DNA of 34,979 bases from Rickettsiales bacterium (GCA_025210695.1 JAOARE010000025.1:1-34979), one strand, 5' to 3'. Positions 18,297 to 26,991 are shown, numbered from the stretch's first letter. Notes: generated by a model not told the origin, from the letters alone. Program-made: numbers and translations.

Positions 18297-19025
18297 AGAT
18301 GCCGGATCTACCTTATCTCTTTCTTTGCCGTTTAGATCTTTAATAATAGCGCCATCTTGCAACATAATGGTTCTATTGCCATAAGCAAAAGCATGTTTAA
18401 TATTATGGGTAATCATAAGAATGGTTAGGTTATATTGACTATATAGCTTATTAGTTAAATTCATTATAACTTCAGCTATTTTAGGATCTAATGCTGCAGT
18501 ATGTTCATCAAGCAATAGTAATTTAGCAGAAGACAAAGTGGCCATTAATAAACTGAGTGCCTGTCTTTGTCCTCCAGATAAACTAAGCACTTGGTCATTT
18601 AATCTATCTTCTAATCCCATTCCTAATTCTGCAAGTCTCTCCTTAAACATTTTAGAATTATCATTATTTAAAGCCAATCTTAATCCCCTTGATTTACCAC
18701 GCTGATAAGCCAAACTCATATTTTCAGCAATGGTCAAATTGGCACAAGTTCCAATTTTAGGATCTTGAAAAACTCTGGCAATAAGCTCAGAGCGCTGCTC
18801 TACAGATTTATTAGTGATATCATTATTATCAATTAAAATTTTCCCAGAATCTAACTTGATAGATCCAGCTAACACTCTAAGCAAAGTAGACTTTCCTGCA
18901 CCATTATTACCAATGATACTAATAAATTCTCCTTTATAAATCTTCAGGCTCAAATCTTTAAAAAACTGTTTCTCTAAGGGAGTATTCTTAGAAAAAGTAA
19001 GAGAGGCATTGTTTAAATATATCAT
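18279..19025 (-). CDS. ABC importer ATPase (TrpZ-like)
   Basis: The 248-residue ATPase has Walker A GNNGAGKST (39-47), signature LSGGQ (149-153), Walker B LLLLDE (169-174) followed by HTAALDP in place of the usual PTSGLDP, and switch His205. The His-Thr variant is characteristic of ATPases paired with ABC_sub_bind-type binding proteins, the TrpXYZ type. It is the last of four coupled genes, its start overlapping the permease stop by four bases (ATGA). No substrate is proven. Confidence 0.88.
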   Translation of the reverse strand: MIYLNNASLTFSKNTPLEKQFFKDLSLKIYKGEFISIIGNNGAGKSTLLRVLAGSIKLDSGKILIDNNDITNKSVEQRSELIARVFQDPKIGTCANLTIAENMSLAYQRGKSRGLRLALNNDNSKMFKERLAELGMGLEDRLNDQVLSLSGGQRQALSLLMATLSSAKLLLLDEHTAALDPKIAEVIMNLTNKLYSQYNLTILMITHNIKHAFAYGNRTIMLQDGAIIKDLNGKERDKVDPASLLAAY

Positions 19026-19870
19026 TTATCCCTCCATTTTTTATAATATATTGGCGTAACCATTACCCCAATAACTAACATGGTGGAAAGAAGATTTAGA
19101 TCAGAAGGTTCTAAATTTAAGAACTCCAGATTCAACGCTAAAGTAATAAGCAGTCTATATAAAATGGCACCCAACATAACTGATATGACTAAAACACTAG
19201 TAGATTTGCTGGAAGTAAGTTTCTCTCCTATAATAACAGAGGCTAAACCAATAATAATGGTTCCCATACCCATTGAGATATCTGCAAATCCTTGAGCTAT
19301 TACAAATAATGCTCCGCTTAGGGCAACTAAACCATTACTAACACTTAAAGCTAGAATAGTCATCCTACCTGTATTAACTCCACAGCTGGCTGCCAGTTGT
19401 GGGTTTTGTCCTATTGAACGCAAAGCCAACCCTATTTGGGTTTTTAATAACAGCGTGATCAAAATCGAAACAATCAGTATAGTGCTTATAATAATTGTGA
19501 ATCTATGTTCGTCAGATAAGTCAAAATTCATTAGAGAAATATTAGGCGCTCCCATGATACGTAGATTAATTGAATAAAGAGCCGTCATGGTTAATATACC
19601 GGCTAGAATTTCCATAATCTTATATCGAATATTTAAATATCCAGTCACTGCACCAGCTGCCATCCCAGCAAAAAATGATGAAATCATTGAGCAGACAATA
19701 TTCAAATCACTACTTAAAGAAATGGCCATAACTGCCGCACCTAGTGGAAATGATCCATCAACTGTGAGATCAGCAAAGTTTATTATTCTGAAAGTTAGAA
19801 ATACTGCAATAGCAACTAAACTATAAATCAAGCCTAACTCTAGGCTACCTATTACTTGCAAAAAATTCAT
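19022..19870 (-). CDS. ABC importer permease (TrpY-like)
   Basis: A 282-residue membrane protein of the branched-chain-type ABC-2-independent permease group, with about eight hydrophobic helices. The conserved stretches NFADLTVDGSFPLGAA near the N-terminus and RSIGQNPQLAASCGVN in the cytoplasmic coupling loop (about 180) are typical of permeases that accompany PF04392 binding proteins. It overlaps the binding-protein stop by one base and the ATPase start by four, so all three are expected to be made in fixed ratio. Confidence 0.88.
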   Translation of the reverse strand: MNFLQVIGSLELGLIYSLVAIAVFLTFRIINFADLTVDGSFPLGAAVMAISLSSDLNIVCSMISSFFAGMAAGAVTGYLNIRYKIMEILAGILTMTALYSINLRIMGAPNISLMNFDLSDEHRFTIIISTILIVSILITLLLKTQIGLALRSIGQNPQLAASCGVNTGRMTILALSVSNGLVALSGALFVIAQGFADISMGMGTIIIGLASVIIGEKLTSSKSTSVLVISVMLGAILYRLLITLALNLEFLNLEPSDLNLLSTMLVIGVMVTPIYYKKWRDK

Positions 19871-20859
19871 TACTTACTAGCCCTATCTAAGATTTCTTTA
19901 GAAAAAGTAATGCCTAATTCTTGAGCAATATCTTGATTGATAACCAATTCTATTTGTTTAGGAAACTCAACTGGTAAATCTTTAACATCTTTTCCACGTA
20001 ATATTTGTGCAAGTATTTTACCTGTTTGTCTACCAATTTCATATTGATTTGGCCCTAAACTAGCTAAAGCACCTCTCTTTACCATGTCAGTATCACTAAC
20101 AAAAACTGGTGTTTTTGCAGTTAGAGCTATTTTCGAGATCACTCTAAAAGCAGAAAGAGCAGTATTATCATTGCTAATAAAAATAGCGTCAACTTTACCA
20201 ATTAATTTATTAGTAGCCCCAGCAACTTCAGTTGTTTTAGCAGCTACTGAGGTGACAATTTCTATATCATATTTATTGGCAATTTCTTCTAATGATTTAA
20301 GAATTATTACTGAGTTAACTTCTCCAGGGTTATAAATAAATCCAAGTTTTTTTAGGTCAGGTAATATTTGTTTAAATAATGCCAATTGTTCATCAAGATT
20401 AATAAAATTTGAAACACCTGTAACATTAGTATTGGTTTCAGATAAATCTTTCACTAAACCAGCATTCACAGGATCTGTAACTGAGCTAAAAACTACAGGA
20501 ATTTTAGTGTTACGAGTGGCGTTGACGGCGCTTTGAGCAGCTTGAGTTGGAATGGCCACGAGAGCATCTGGTTCTCCTGAAGCGAATTTTTTAGCTATTT
20601 GATTGCTTAAACCTACATCACCTTGAGCATTGGCAAATCTTATTTCTGTGTTCTTTTTAGCAACAAAACCTTCTTCTGTTAATTGGTCAATTATGCCTCT
20701 ATAAGTATTATCTAATGCAGGATGAGCAATCGTTTGAATAATATCCACTCTCAAAAGAGGTTTGTCCTCTTCTTGTTCATATGTTGGATATTGACTTACA
20801 TCACTATATGCAAGAAAGCTTAAAGTTATTCCTATTATTAATACTATTATTTTTCTCAT
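19870..20859 (-). CDS. Periplasmic substrate-binding protein, ABC_sub_bind family (TrpX-like)
   Basis: A 329-residue two-lobe type-1 periplasmic binding protein. A signal peptide covers about residues 1-18 with no lipobox Cys, so the mature form is soluble. Family landmarks are VDIIQTIAHPALDNTYRGI, IPTQAAQSAVNATRNTKIPV with VFSSVTDPVNAGLV, GFIYNPGEVNS, and FVSDTDMVKRGALASLGPNQYEIG. Relatives bind tryptophan, tyrosine or other small ligands. The start lies 56 bases inside the upstream regulator gene, which ties import to the regulator's own expression. Confidence 0.88.
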   Translation of the reverse strand: MRKIIVLIIGITLSFLAYSDVSQYPTYEQEEDKPLLRVDIIQTIAHPALDNTYRGIIDQLTEEGFVAKKNTEIRFANAQGDVGLSNQIAKKFASGEPDALVAIPTQAAQSAVNATRNTKIPVVFSSVTDPVNAGLVKDLSETNTNVTGVSNFINLDEQLALFKQILPDLKKLGFIYNPGEVNSVIILKSLEEIANKYDIEIVTSVAAKTTEVAGATNKLIGKVDAIFISNDNTALSAFRVISKIALTAKTPVFVSDTDMVKRGALASLGPNQYEIGRQTGKILAQILRGKDVKDLPVEFPKQIELVINQDIAQELGITFSKEILDRASK

Positions 20860-21130
20860 TTTTTCTACTCAATACTAAGTTATAACCTTGATAAGACTCC
20901 TGGGTTAAAAACCTTGCAACTCTGGTTATTGTTGTCAAGCTCACTCCTGTTTTATCATGTATCTCCCTATAAGAAAGATCTTTTTTTGATAACAACTTTG
21001 CCACCATTAATCGATCTTTCATATCTTTTATCTCTTTAGGAGTACAAAGATCTTTAAAAAACATTCTGCATTCCTCAACATTCTTAAGTCCTAAAATGGC
21101 TTGATAAAGCTGATCTTCGCTACTGTCCAT
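20804..21130 (-). CDS. TrpR/YerC-family transcriptional repressor
   Basis: A 108-residue helical protein with the TrpR-superfamily layout: a helical dimer region, the segment LCTPKEIKDMKDRLMVAKLLSK and the helix-turn-helix SYREIHDKTGVSLTTITRVARFL, closest to the YerC/YecD branch. TrpR itself binds tryptophan and represses trp genes. The start at 21130 (MDSSEDQ) is preferred over an upstream in-frame ATG at 21172 because AAGGGTG lies just before it and the upstream ATG would sit inside the predicted promoter. The C-terminal 20 residues are low-complexity and overlap the binding-protein gene. It is the first gene of the importer operon, with a long palindrome directly upstream. Confidence 0.85.
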   Translation of the reverse strand: MDSSEDQLYQAILGLKNVEECRMFFKDLCTPKEIKDMKDRLMVAKLLSKKDLSYREIHDKTGVSLTTITRVARFLTQESYQGYNLVLSRKNEKNNSINNRNNFKLSCI

Positions 21131-21139
21131 AATCACACC

Positions 21140-21175
21140 CTTTTGTGATACTACAGTATAACAGTAACACAAAAG
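21140..21175 (-). promoter_or_regulatory. Operator palindrome over the promoter of the TrpR-like/TrpXYZ operon
   Basis: Arms CTTTTGTGATACT (21140-21152) and AGTAACACAAAAG (21163-21175) pair at 12 of 13 positions around a 10-base centre. On the minus strand an extended -10 element TGTTATACT (21163-21155) lies in that centre; no good -35 box is seen. A repressor bound here would block polymerase. The start codon is at 21130. That the TrpR-like protein binds it is inference from position. Confidence 0.6.
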
Positions 21176-21265
21176 AACATCCTTAGCAAGTTATAGTTTA
21201 ATAATTAAGCAATCCCCGTAGAAAGCTTTATAATTATTTGACTATTTTTACTCAAGAAGCTAACC

Positions 21266-21285
21266 TAACTATATCTATATAGTTA
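21266..21285. promoter_or_regulatory. Palindrome upstream of the yihY operon
   Basis: TAACTATATCTATATAGTTA has perfect nine-base arms around CT and ends 21 bases before the ATG of the YihY gene. TTGACT at about 21238 lies upstream with only a poor -10 (TAACCT) at 21261. It could be an operator or a 5' hairpin. Confidence 0.35.
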
Positions 21286-21306
21286 AAACAATTAGCTTAA
21301 TAATTT

Positions 21307-22185
21307 ATGAAAAGACTATTTAAAATAATATGCAATTTTATTCAATTAAATAAAAACGCTATTGAGAATTTAATTAATCATGATGGGGTGGAACATGCAG
21401 GATATATGGCCTTCGTAACCTTGATTTCTTTCTTTCCTTTTCTTATTTTTATTATGGCTTTCACCTCATTTATAGGCAGTTCTGAATATGGTAAAGAAAT
21501 GATTTCTCTGCTACTTAGCAATATGCCAGATTATTTACGCAGCACTCTTAATTCAAGAATAGAGGAAATAGTTTCAGGCCCCCCAGGAAGCTTACTAACC
21601 TTATCTATTTTAGGTGTTATCTGGAGCTCCTCATCAACAGTGGAAGGACTTAGAACCATTCTTAATAAAATTTATCATGTTAAAACTCCTCCTGCCTATA
21701 TCTTGCGTAGATTACTGAGCATAGCTCAATTCCTTATAATCACAGTAATTCTAGTAGTAGCAATGGTTATTTTAGTATTTATTCCTATTATTTATCAAAA
21801 AATTAGCAGTATTGAATATCTTCAGCCAATATTTGAAATAACCAAAGAGTTAAGTGGAAATTTATTTACCCCTATTTGGAACAACACCCGATATATTACT
21901 CTAATTCTAACAATTTTTACAGGTGTTATGTTTTTATATAAAGTTATTCCTAATGTTAAACTACACTTAAGATCAATAATCCCAGGCTCAGTATTAGTCA
22001 CTTTATTATGGACATTCGGAGGCTCTTTAATGTCTAAATATATTTATGTCTTTTCCCAAATAAATATTGTTTATGGTGGGCTTGCAGGATTTGTACTTAC
22101 TTTATTATTTTTCTATATAATTCATATAATTTTCATTTATGGAGCTGAGGTGAACTATCTTATAAATAAGAATAGGGAAATATGA
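21307..22185 (+). CDS. YihY/BrkB-family inner-membrane protein
   Basis: A 292-residue membrane protein with six or so helices. The YihY signature is clear: HAGYMAFVTLISFFPFLIFIMA, the SLLTLSILGVIWSSSSTVEGLRTILNKIYHV block and the closing FGGSLMSKYIYVF with YGAEVNYL. Members were once misnamed RNase BN; BrkB was linked to serum resistance in Bordetella. Function is unknown. It is the first of three genes joined by ATGA overlaps, so it is co-translated with a protease and a phospholipase. Confidence 0.9.
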   Translation: MKRLFKIICNFIQLNKNAIENLINHDGVEHAGYMAFVTLISFFPFLIFIMAFTSFIGSSEYGKEMISLLLSNMPDYLRSTLNSRIEEIVSGPPGSLLTLSILGVIWSSSSTVEGLRTILNKIYHVKTPPAYILRRLLSIAQFLIITVILVVAMVILVFIPIIYQKISSIEYLQPIFEITKELSGNLFTPIWNNTRYITLILTIFTGVMFLYKVIPNVKLHLRSIIPGSVLVTLLWTFGGSLMSKYIYVFSQINIVYGGLAGFVLTLLFFYIIHIIFIYGAEVNYLINKNREI

Positions 22186-23069
22186 AATATCTATTCGTAT
22201 TTATCACCATAATTATCAGTCAAATTTGCTTAGCTCTTAGTGATCCAAATTATGAAATTATTGATATGGAAATCTCTAATAATTTACCCTTTGTAAATCT
22301 TCAAGTAGAAAGCCAAAAAGCTAAATTCCTACTTGATACAGGAGCCAGAAATCAAGTTTTAGTTTTAGATAAAGACATATTATCTAAACTAACCACCATC
22401 AAAGCATTCAGAGCAAAAGAAAAAAGCACAGATATTACGGGCAAAGAATATATTGCTAAGAGATATATTTTACCCAAATTTAACATAGGAAAAATATCTT
22501 TTCTGCAGCAAAGAATAGTGGAAGACACAGACTGGGGATTATCAACAAAAAACATATCCGTCCCAAAAGATGGAGTTATTGGACTAGAACTTTTTCTTAA
22601 TAAAGGAATTATAATAGATTACCCACAAAATAAACTAACCATAATTGATAGAAAAATGCCTATTGAATATGACACAGAAGATTGGCTTGAGTTAAAATTT
22701 AAAGTAGATCGAGAGGGGGTATCTATATACACTTCTATAGATGATGGGGGAGCAAAAAGATTCATTTTAGACACCGGTGCAACTATTTCAATTATTAAAC
22801 CTAAATCTATAGGAAATAATAAGGTTAAGGATAACTGCAATATTTATCTATCCAAAAATGGTAAATGCAGCTATATAAAGCCTGAAAATCCAAAACTAAA
22901 TAACTCCAATATTGGTGAATTATTTTTATATCTTTATGACTTTCCTCCAGAATTTGAAGCTGATGGTATATTAGGATATGACTTTCTAAGTAATAAAATA
23001 ATTTATATTGATTTTGATAAAAGGATTACTAAGATCAAACTACCCTCTAATGAGAAAAGAAATAAATGA
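22182..23069 (+). CDS. Two-domain retropepsin-like aspartic protease, exported
   Basis: A 295-residue protein with a signal peptide (about 1-18). Two copies of the retropepsin half are seen: FLLDTGA with Asp52, closed by GVIGLELF (132-139) and IIDYPQNKLTII; and FILDTGA with Asp197, closed by DGILGYDFL and YIDFDKRITKI near the end. Each DTG loop followed by a glycine-rich psi-loop is the standard half-site; two in one chain could form a pepsin-like active site without dimerising. The rickettsial APRc protease has a single DTG and dimerises. Location is periplasmic or outer surface. It is coupled to both neighbours. Confidence 0.82.
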   Translation: MKYLFVFITIIISQICLALSDPNYEIIDMEISNNLPFVNLQVESQKAKFLLDTGARNQVLVLDKDILSKLTTIKAFRAKEKSTDITGKEYIAKRYILPKFNIGKISFLQQRIVEDTDWGLSTKNISVPKDGVIGLELFLNKGIIIDYPQNKLTIIDRKMPIEYDTEDWLELKFKVDREGVSIYTSIDDGGAKRFILDTGATISIIKPKSIGNNKVKDNCNIYLSKNGKCSYIKPENPKLNNSNIGELFLYLYDFPPEFEADGILGYDFLSNKIIYIDFDKRITKIKLPSNEKRNK

Positions 23070-23872
23070 AAAATCCAAAGATTGCTTTAGTACTAGGCGG
23101 TGGTGGATCTAAAGGCTTTGCACATATTGGAGTTATTGAAGTTTTAGAAGAGAATAACATCCCCATAGAATTTATTATAGGAAGTAGTGCTGGAAGTACT
23201 GTAGGAGCTTTTTATGCCGATAATAAAAATATTGAACAAACAAAACAAATCTTACTAAAAGCTAAAAAAAGTGATTTACTAGACCATTCTTATATAGATT
23301 ACATTAAAATGTTCTATAGTTTATCCACTCCTATAAAGGGGCAAGCTTATGAAAACTTTATTTTTGACAATATGAGAGCGAAATATTTCTCAGATTTAAA
23401 AGTCCCCCTAGCAGTAGTAACTACTGACATAAAAACTGGAGAAAAATTTGTTATCAAAGATGGACCTATAGCTCCAGCAATAAGAGCATCATCAGCTATT
23501 CCTCTTGTTATAGAACCTGTCAAATTATATGGAAAGACTTTGGTGGATGGAGGAGTAATTGAACCAGTGCCAGTACCCACAGCAAAATCATTTCATTCCC
23601 AATTAATTATTGCTATAAATATTAGTAACTCACCTCCAAATGATCCGCCTTATAATTCTATAGAATTGGGATATCGTGCATCATGGCTTTCATATTATAC
23701 TTTAGCTAAAACTCAAGCAGAATTAGCCCATATAAATATTCACCCCAATTTATCAGGCTTTGGGATATTAGAAGATCATAGAAAAGAAGAATTATATCAG
23801 CTTGGAAGGCAAGCAGCTTTAGACGCTCTCCCACAAATTAAAGATAAAGTGAAGAACCTAAAGGCAAACTAA
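23066..23872 (+). CDS. Patatin-like phospholipase (RssA/NTE group)
   Basis: A 268-residue serine lipid hydrolase. The oxyanion loop [12 protein letters not shown] is at 11-22, the nucleophile elbow GSSAG gives Ser41, and the second catalytic residue is Asp161 in [11 protein letters not shown]. There is no signal peptide. Rickettsial patatins (Pat1/Pat2) act as phospholipase A2 on host membranes, while RssA-like proteins are housekeeping or of unknown role; the short, compact form here is nearer RssA. It ends the YihY-protease-patatin operon, its stop overlapping the nuoF stop by four bases. Confidence 0.9.
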   Translation: MKNPKIALVLGGGGSKGFAHIGVIEVLEENNIPIEFIIGSSAGSTVGAFYADNKNIEQTKQILLKAKKSDLLDHSYIDYIKMFYSLSTPIKGQAYENFIFDNMRAKYFSDLKVPLAVVTTDIKTGEKFVIKDGPIAPAIRASSAIPLVIEPVKLYGKTLVDGGVIEPVPVPTAKSFHSQLIIAINISNSPPNDPPYNSIELGYRASWLSYYTLAKTQAELAHINIHPNLSGFGILEDHRKEELYQLGRQAALDALPQIKDKVKNLKAN

Positions 23873-25131
23873 GATGCAGCTTTGATTCTTTCTTCAATCA
23901 TTGGACGGAAATGGCGGATAAGACCTTGAATTGGCCAAGCTGCGGCATCACCTAAAGCGCAGATAGTGTGTCCTTCAACTTGTTTGGTAATTTCAAGAAG
24001 ACGATCAATCTCACTGACTTCAGCATTTCCTTCAACTAAACGCATCATAATTCTCCACATCCAGCCAGTTCCTTCTCTACATGGAGTGCATTGACCGCAT
24101 GATTCATGCATGTAGAATTTGCTTAATCTGGCAATGGCATAAATTAAATCTGTCGATTTATTCATCACAATTACTGAAGCTGTTCCAAGACCAGATTGAA
24201 CTGCTCTTAAACTATCAAAATCCATTAAAACAGTATCGCATATTTCTTTTGGGATCATAGGAACAGAAGCTCCACCTGGAATCACTGCCAATAAATTATC
24301 CCAGCCACCAATAACTCCACCAGCATGTTTTTCTATCAATTCTTTAAGTGGGATAGACATCTCTTCTTCCACATTGCATGGTTTATTTACATGACCTGAA
24401 ATTGAAAAAATTTTGGTACCTGTGTTATTAGGTTTACCTAGGGTTGCAAACCATGAGGCACCACGTCTTAATATAGTGGGGATCACTGCAATAGATTCAA
24501 CATTATTAATAGTCGTCGGACAACCATAAAGTCCAACACCAGCAGGAAATGGAGGTTTTATTCTTGGCATACCTTTTTTGCCCTCTAAGCTTTCAAGTAG
24601 AGCTGTTTCTTCTCCACAGATATAAGCTCCAGCACCACGATGGAGATAAACATCAACATCATAACCAGAACCACAAGCATTTTTACCTATCTTACCATCC
24701 GCATAGGCTTCATCAATTGCTTTTTGTAGAGCTTTAGCTTCATGATAAAACTCGCCTCGAACATAAATATAACAATCATTAGCTCCAATAGCAAAGCTAC
24801 CAATAACACATCCTTCTAACAATTTATGCGGCTCATGACGAAGAATTTCTCGATCTTTACAAGCTCCGGGCTCACTCTCATCAGCATTAACAACCAGATA
24901 ATGAGGCTTAGCTGAATCTTTAGGCATAAATGACCATTTCATTCCAGTGGAAAAGCCGGCACCGCCTCTTCCCCTAAGGCCAGAGGCTTTAACTTGTTCA
25001 ACAATCCACTCACGCCCTTTTGATAAGACTTTCGCTGTTTCACTCCAATCTCCTCTTTCTTTAGCAACAGAAATACCGAGGCCTTTCAACCCGTGTAAAT
25101 TAGTAAAAATACGATCTTCTTCTTTTAACAT
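23869..25131 (-). CDS. nuoF: NADH-quinone oxidoreductase subunit F
   Basis: NuoF holds the NADH site, FMN and the N3 iron-sulfur cluster of complex I. In the 420 residues the glycine-rich NADH/FMN loop [16 protein letters not shown] is at 51-66, a second binding stretch [12 protein letters not shown] at 86-96, and the 4Fe-4S ligands are Cys345, Cys348 and Cys351 ([14 protein letters not shown]) plus Cys391 (HTICALGD). The length is normal for alphaproteobacteria. It stands alone here, without nuoE or nuoG, as in other Rickettsiales with scattered nuo genes. A promoter is predicted upstream. Confidence 0.97.
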   Translation of the reverse strand: MLKEEDRIFTNLHGLKGLGISVAKERGDWSETAKVLSKGREWIVEQVKASGLRGRGGAGFSTGMKWSFMPKDSAKPHYLVVNADESEPGACKDREILRHEPHKLLEGCVIGSFAIGANDCYIYVRGEFYHEAKALQKAIDEAYADGKIGKNACGSGYDVDVYLHRGAGAYICGEETALLESLEGKKGMPRIKPPFPAGVGLYGCPTTINNVESIAVIPTILRRGASWFATLGKPNNTGTKIFSISGHVNKPCNVEEEMSIPLKELIEKHAGGVIGGWDNLLAVIPGGASVPMIPKEICDTVLMDFDSLRAVQSGLGTASVIVMNKSTDLIYAIARLSKFYMHESCGQCTPCREGTGWMWRIMMRLVEGNAEVSEIDRLLEITKQVEGHTICALGDAAAWPIQGLIRHFRPMIEERIKAAS

Positions 25132-25174
25132 TAAACTATAAGCTCTTAATTAATCTAATATAATATATTAAATT

Positions 25175-25203
25175 AATATACAATAATTCTAGAGTAACCA
25201 CAA
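25175..25203 (-). promoter_or_regulatory. Predicted promoter of nuoF
   Basis: On the minus strand TTGTGG (25203-25198) and TATATT (25180-25175) are 17 bases apart, about 45 bases upstream of the nuoF start codon. Confidence 0.4.
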
Positions 25204-25287
25204 TTATACTCTTTAGTTTCTTCTTAACTAATTATTAATCTAAATATTAGTAAACTATATTGATAATGTTATTAAATTAGAATTTAT

Positions 25288-26265
25288 ATGCCAGAAACAA
25301 ATATTGATACTAAGTTCTCTTTGGAAGAAGTGCAAACAGCAGCATTATTCTCTGAATTAGCATATCACGAGCAAGACTCTAAAGAGTTTCAAGAAGTTTT
25401 TAAAGAAGCTGAAAAATATGGTGGCATTGAAAAAGTAGTATCTTTTCGTAAAGACAATAATAAAGAACTTGCCGGTCATGTTATAAGAACCGCTGACAAA
25501 CAATTGATAACTGCTTATCGCGGAACAGATAACATAGATGAAGTGATCAGTGACTTGGACGTCCCTCATAAAGCTATACATTTTAAAAATGGATTCACAG
25601 GCTATGCACATGGAGGTTTTCTAAGTGAGTTCTATAGCTCTAACGAAAACAGAAAAAAGGCCCAGAAAGAAGCCTCAGGTGGACAAGAATGTAGTAAAAA
25701 ATCTGTTGGACATAGTTTAGGAGGTGCATTAGCAACCATTTCTAAATGTATCGACACAGAAGAAAACCCATCAATAGAATCTAAAACTCTCACCTTCGGA
25801 GCGCCTTTATGCTTTTCTCACGAAACGGCCGATTACCTTTTAAAAAACACTAAAATATTTGACCATACTCTAAATATTCAACAAAAATATGATCCTGTTC
25901 CTCTAGCCTTAAAACCTTTGGATTATATTTCTGTGGGCCATGTTGTTACATTGCCAACTGAACACCTAAACTCACATGGATTGCAAGCAGGATATGACCA
26001 CAACTATTATGAATCATCTATTCAACAAGGACTAAAGAACCTAAAACCTGTTACTTCCGTACCTGAATATAGCGCTGCAGGATATACAGCTGCCGTTACA
26101 ACTAATGCAGCCACTCTTGCACTAGCATTAAAAAAAAGAAATATGAAAACAGCCATGTCTTTAGCATTTCCTGTAATTGCCGCAGTAAGGGGAGTTTTTA
26201 TAGACTCAACTAAAACTCATTTAGCTCCAAAGAAACCCACCTCTAAAATAACTCATCACCACTAA
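25288..26265 (+). CDS. Class-3 (fungal-type) lipase, no signal peptide
   Basis: A 325-residue alpha/beta-hydrolase of the lipase class 3 family. The oxyanion strand ITAYRGTDN is at about 74-82, the nucleophile elbow GHSLGGALA gives Ser143, the acid is probably Asp202 in YDPVP, and the base is His230 or His238 in LNSHGLQAGYDHNYY. A hydrophobic, Ala-rich segment follows at about 260-300, and the chain ends in three histidines. It lacks a signal peptide, so it is cytosolic or is secreted by a specialised system; similar proteins in intracellular bacteria are effectors, which here is inference. It ends 3 bases from the opposing ABC ATPase stop. Confidence 0.82.
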   Translation: MPETNIDTKFSLEEVQTAALFSELAYHEQDSKEFQEVFKEAEKYGGIEKVVSFRKDNNKELAGHVIRTADKQLITAYRGTDNIDEVISDLDVPHKAIHFKNGFTGYAHGGFLSEFYSSNENRKKAQKEASGGQECSKKSVGHSLGGALATISKCIDTEENPSIESKTLTFGAPLCFSHETADYLLKNTKIFDHTLNIQQKYDPVPLALKPLDYISVGHVVTLPTEHLNSHGLQAGYDHNYYESSIQQGLKNLKPVTSVPEYSAAGYTAAVTTNAATLALALKKRNMKTAMSLAFPVIAAVRGVFIDSTKTHLAPKKPTSKITHHH

Positions 26266-26268
26266 TAT

Positions 26269-26991
26269 CTACTGCAATATTTTCTCTAAAAATATTTTTG
26301 CTCTTTTTGTTTTTGGAGATTTAAAAAACTTAGCAGGAGCTGCTTCTTCCATCACCTTTCCATCTGATAAAAATATAATCTTATCAGCAAAGTTTTTAGC
26401 AAAATTCATTTCATGAGTTGCCATAATAATGGTGATCCCTGTATGAACAAAGGACTTAATTATTGATAATACGTCTTGCACCATTTCAGGATCTAAAGCT
26501 GAAGTTGGTTCATCAAGGAGCAAAATTTCTGGATTCATACATAAACTTCTAGCAATTGCCACCCGTTGTTTTTGCCCTCCAGACAAAGCATCAGGGAATT
26601 GATGAGCCTTATCTTTTAAACCAACTTTTTTTAGCAAATTCATTGCTGTTTGTATTGCGTCCTTTTTTGAAAGTTTTAAAACTTTCTGAGGTGCAAATAT
26701 CATATTATCTAATACAGACATATGAGGAAATAAATTAAAATGCTGGAACACCATCCCAATTTTTGGTCTATATTCATTTATATTATTTTTAACTAAAGAA
26801 ATTCCATTAAATAAAATCTCTCCTTGATCAATCTCTTCTAAAAAATTTATTGATCTAAGAATGGTTGACTTCCCACCACCAGATGGGCCAATCAAAGCCA
26901 CCACTTCACCTGGCTTAACATTAAAACTTATATCATCCAACACTAAATGATCAGCAAATTTTTTACTTATATTCTTTAATTCTAAGATCAT
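26269..26991 (-). CDS. glnQ: Polar amino-acid ABC importer ATPase (GlnQ/ArtP type)
   Basis: A 240-residue ATPase with Walker A GPSGGGKST (35-43), signature LSGGQ (136-140), Walker B LLLDEP (157-162) and the switch His in MATHEMNFA. The order GMVFQHFNLFPHMSVLDN is typical of GlnQ/HisP/ArtP proteins. The start at 26991 is chosen because it overlaps the stop of the upstream gene by ATGA and begins the family homology (MILELKNISKKF); a longer start at 27060 would add residues read out of frame from the permease gene. Substrate by context is arginine (see argR). Confidence 0.93.
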   Translation of the reverse strand: MILELKNISKKFADHLVLDDISFNVKPGEVVALIGPSGGGKSTILRSINFLEEIDQGEILFNGISLVKNNINEYRPKIGMVFQHFNLFPHMSVLDNMIFAPQKVLKLSKKDAIQTAMNLLKKVGLKDKAHQFPDALSGGQKQRVAIARSLCMNPEILLLDEPTSALDPEMVQDVLSIIKSFVHTGITIIMATHEMNFAKNFADKIIFLSDGKVMEEAAPAKFFKSPKTKRAKIFLEKILQ

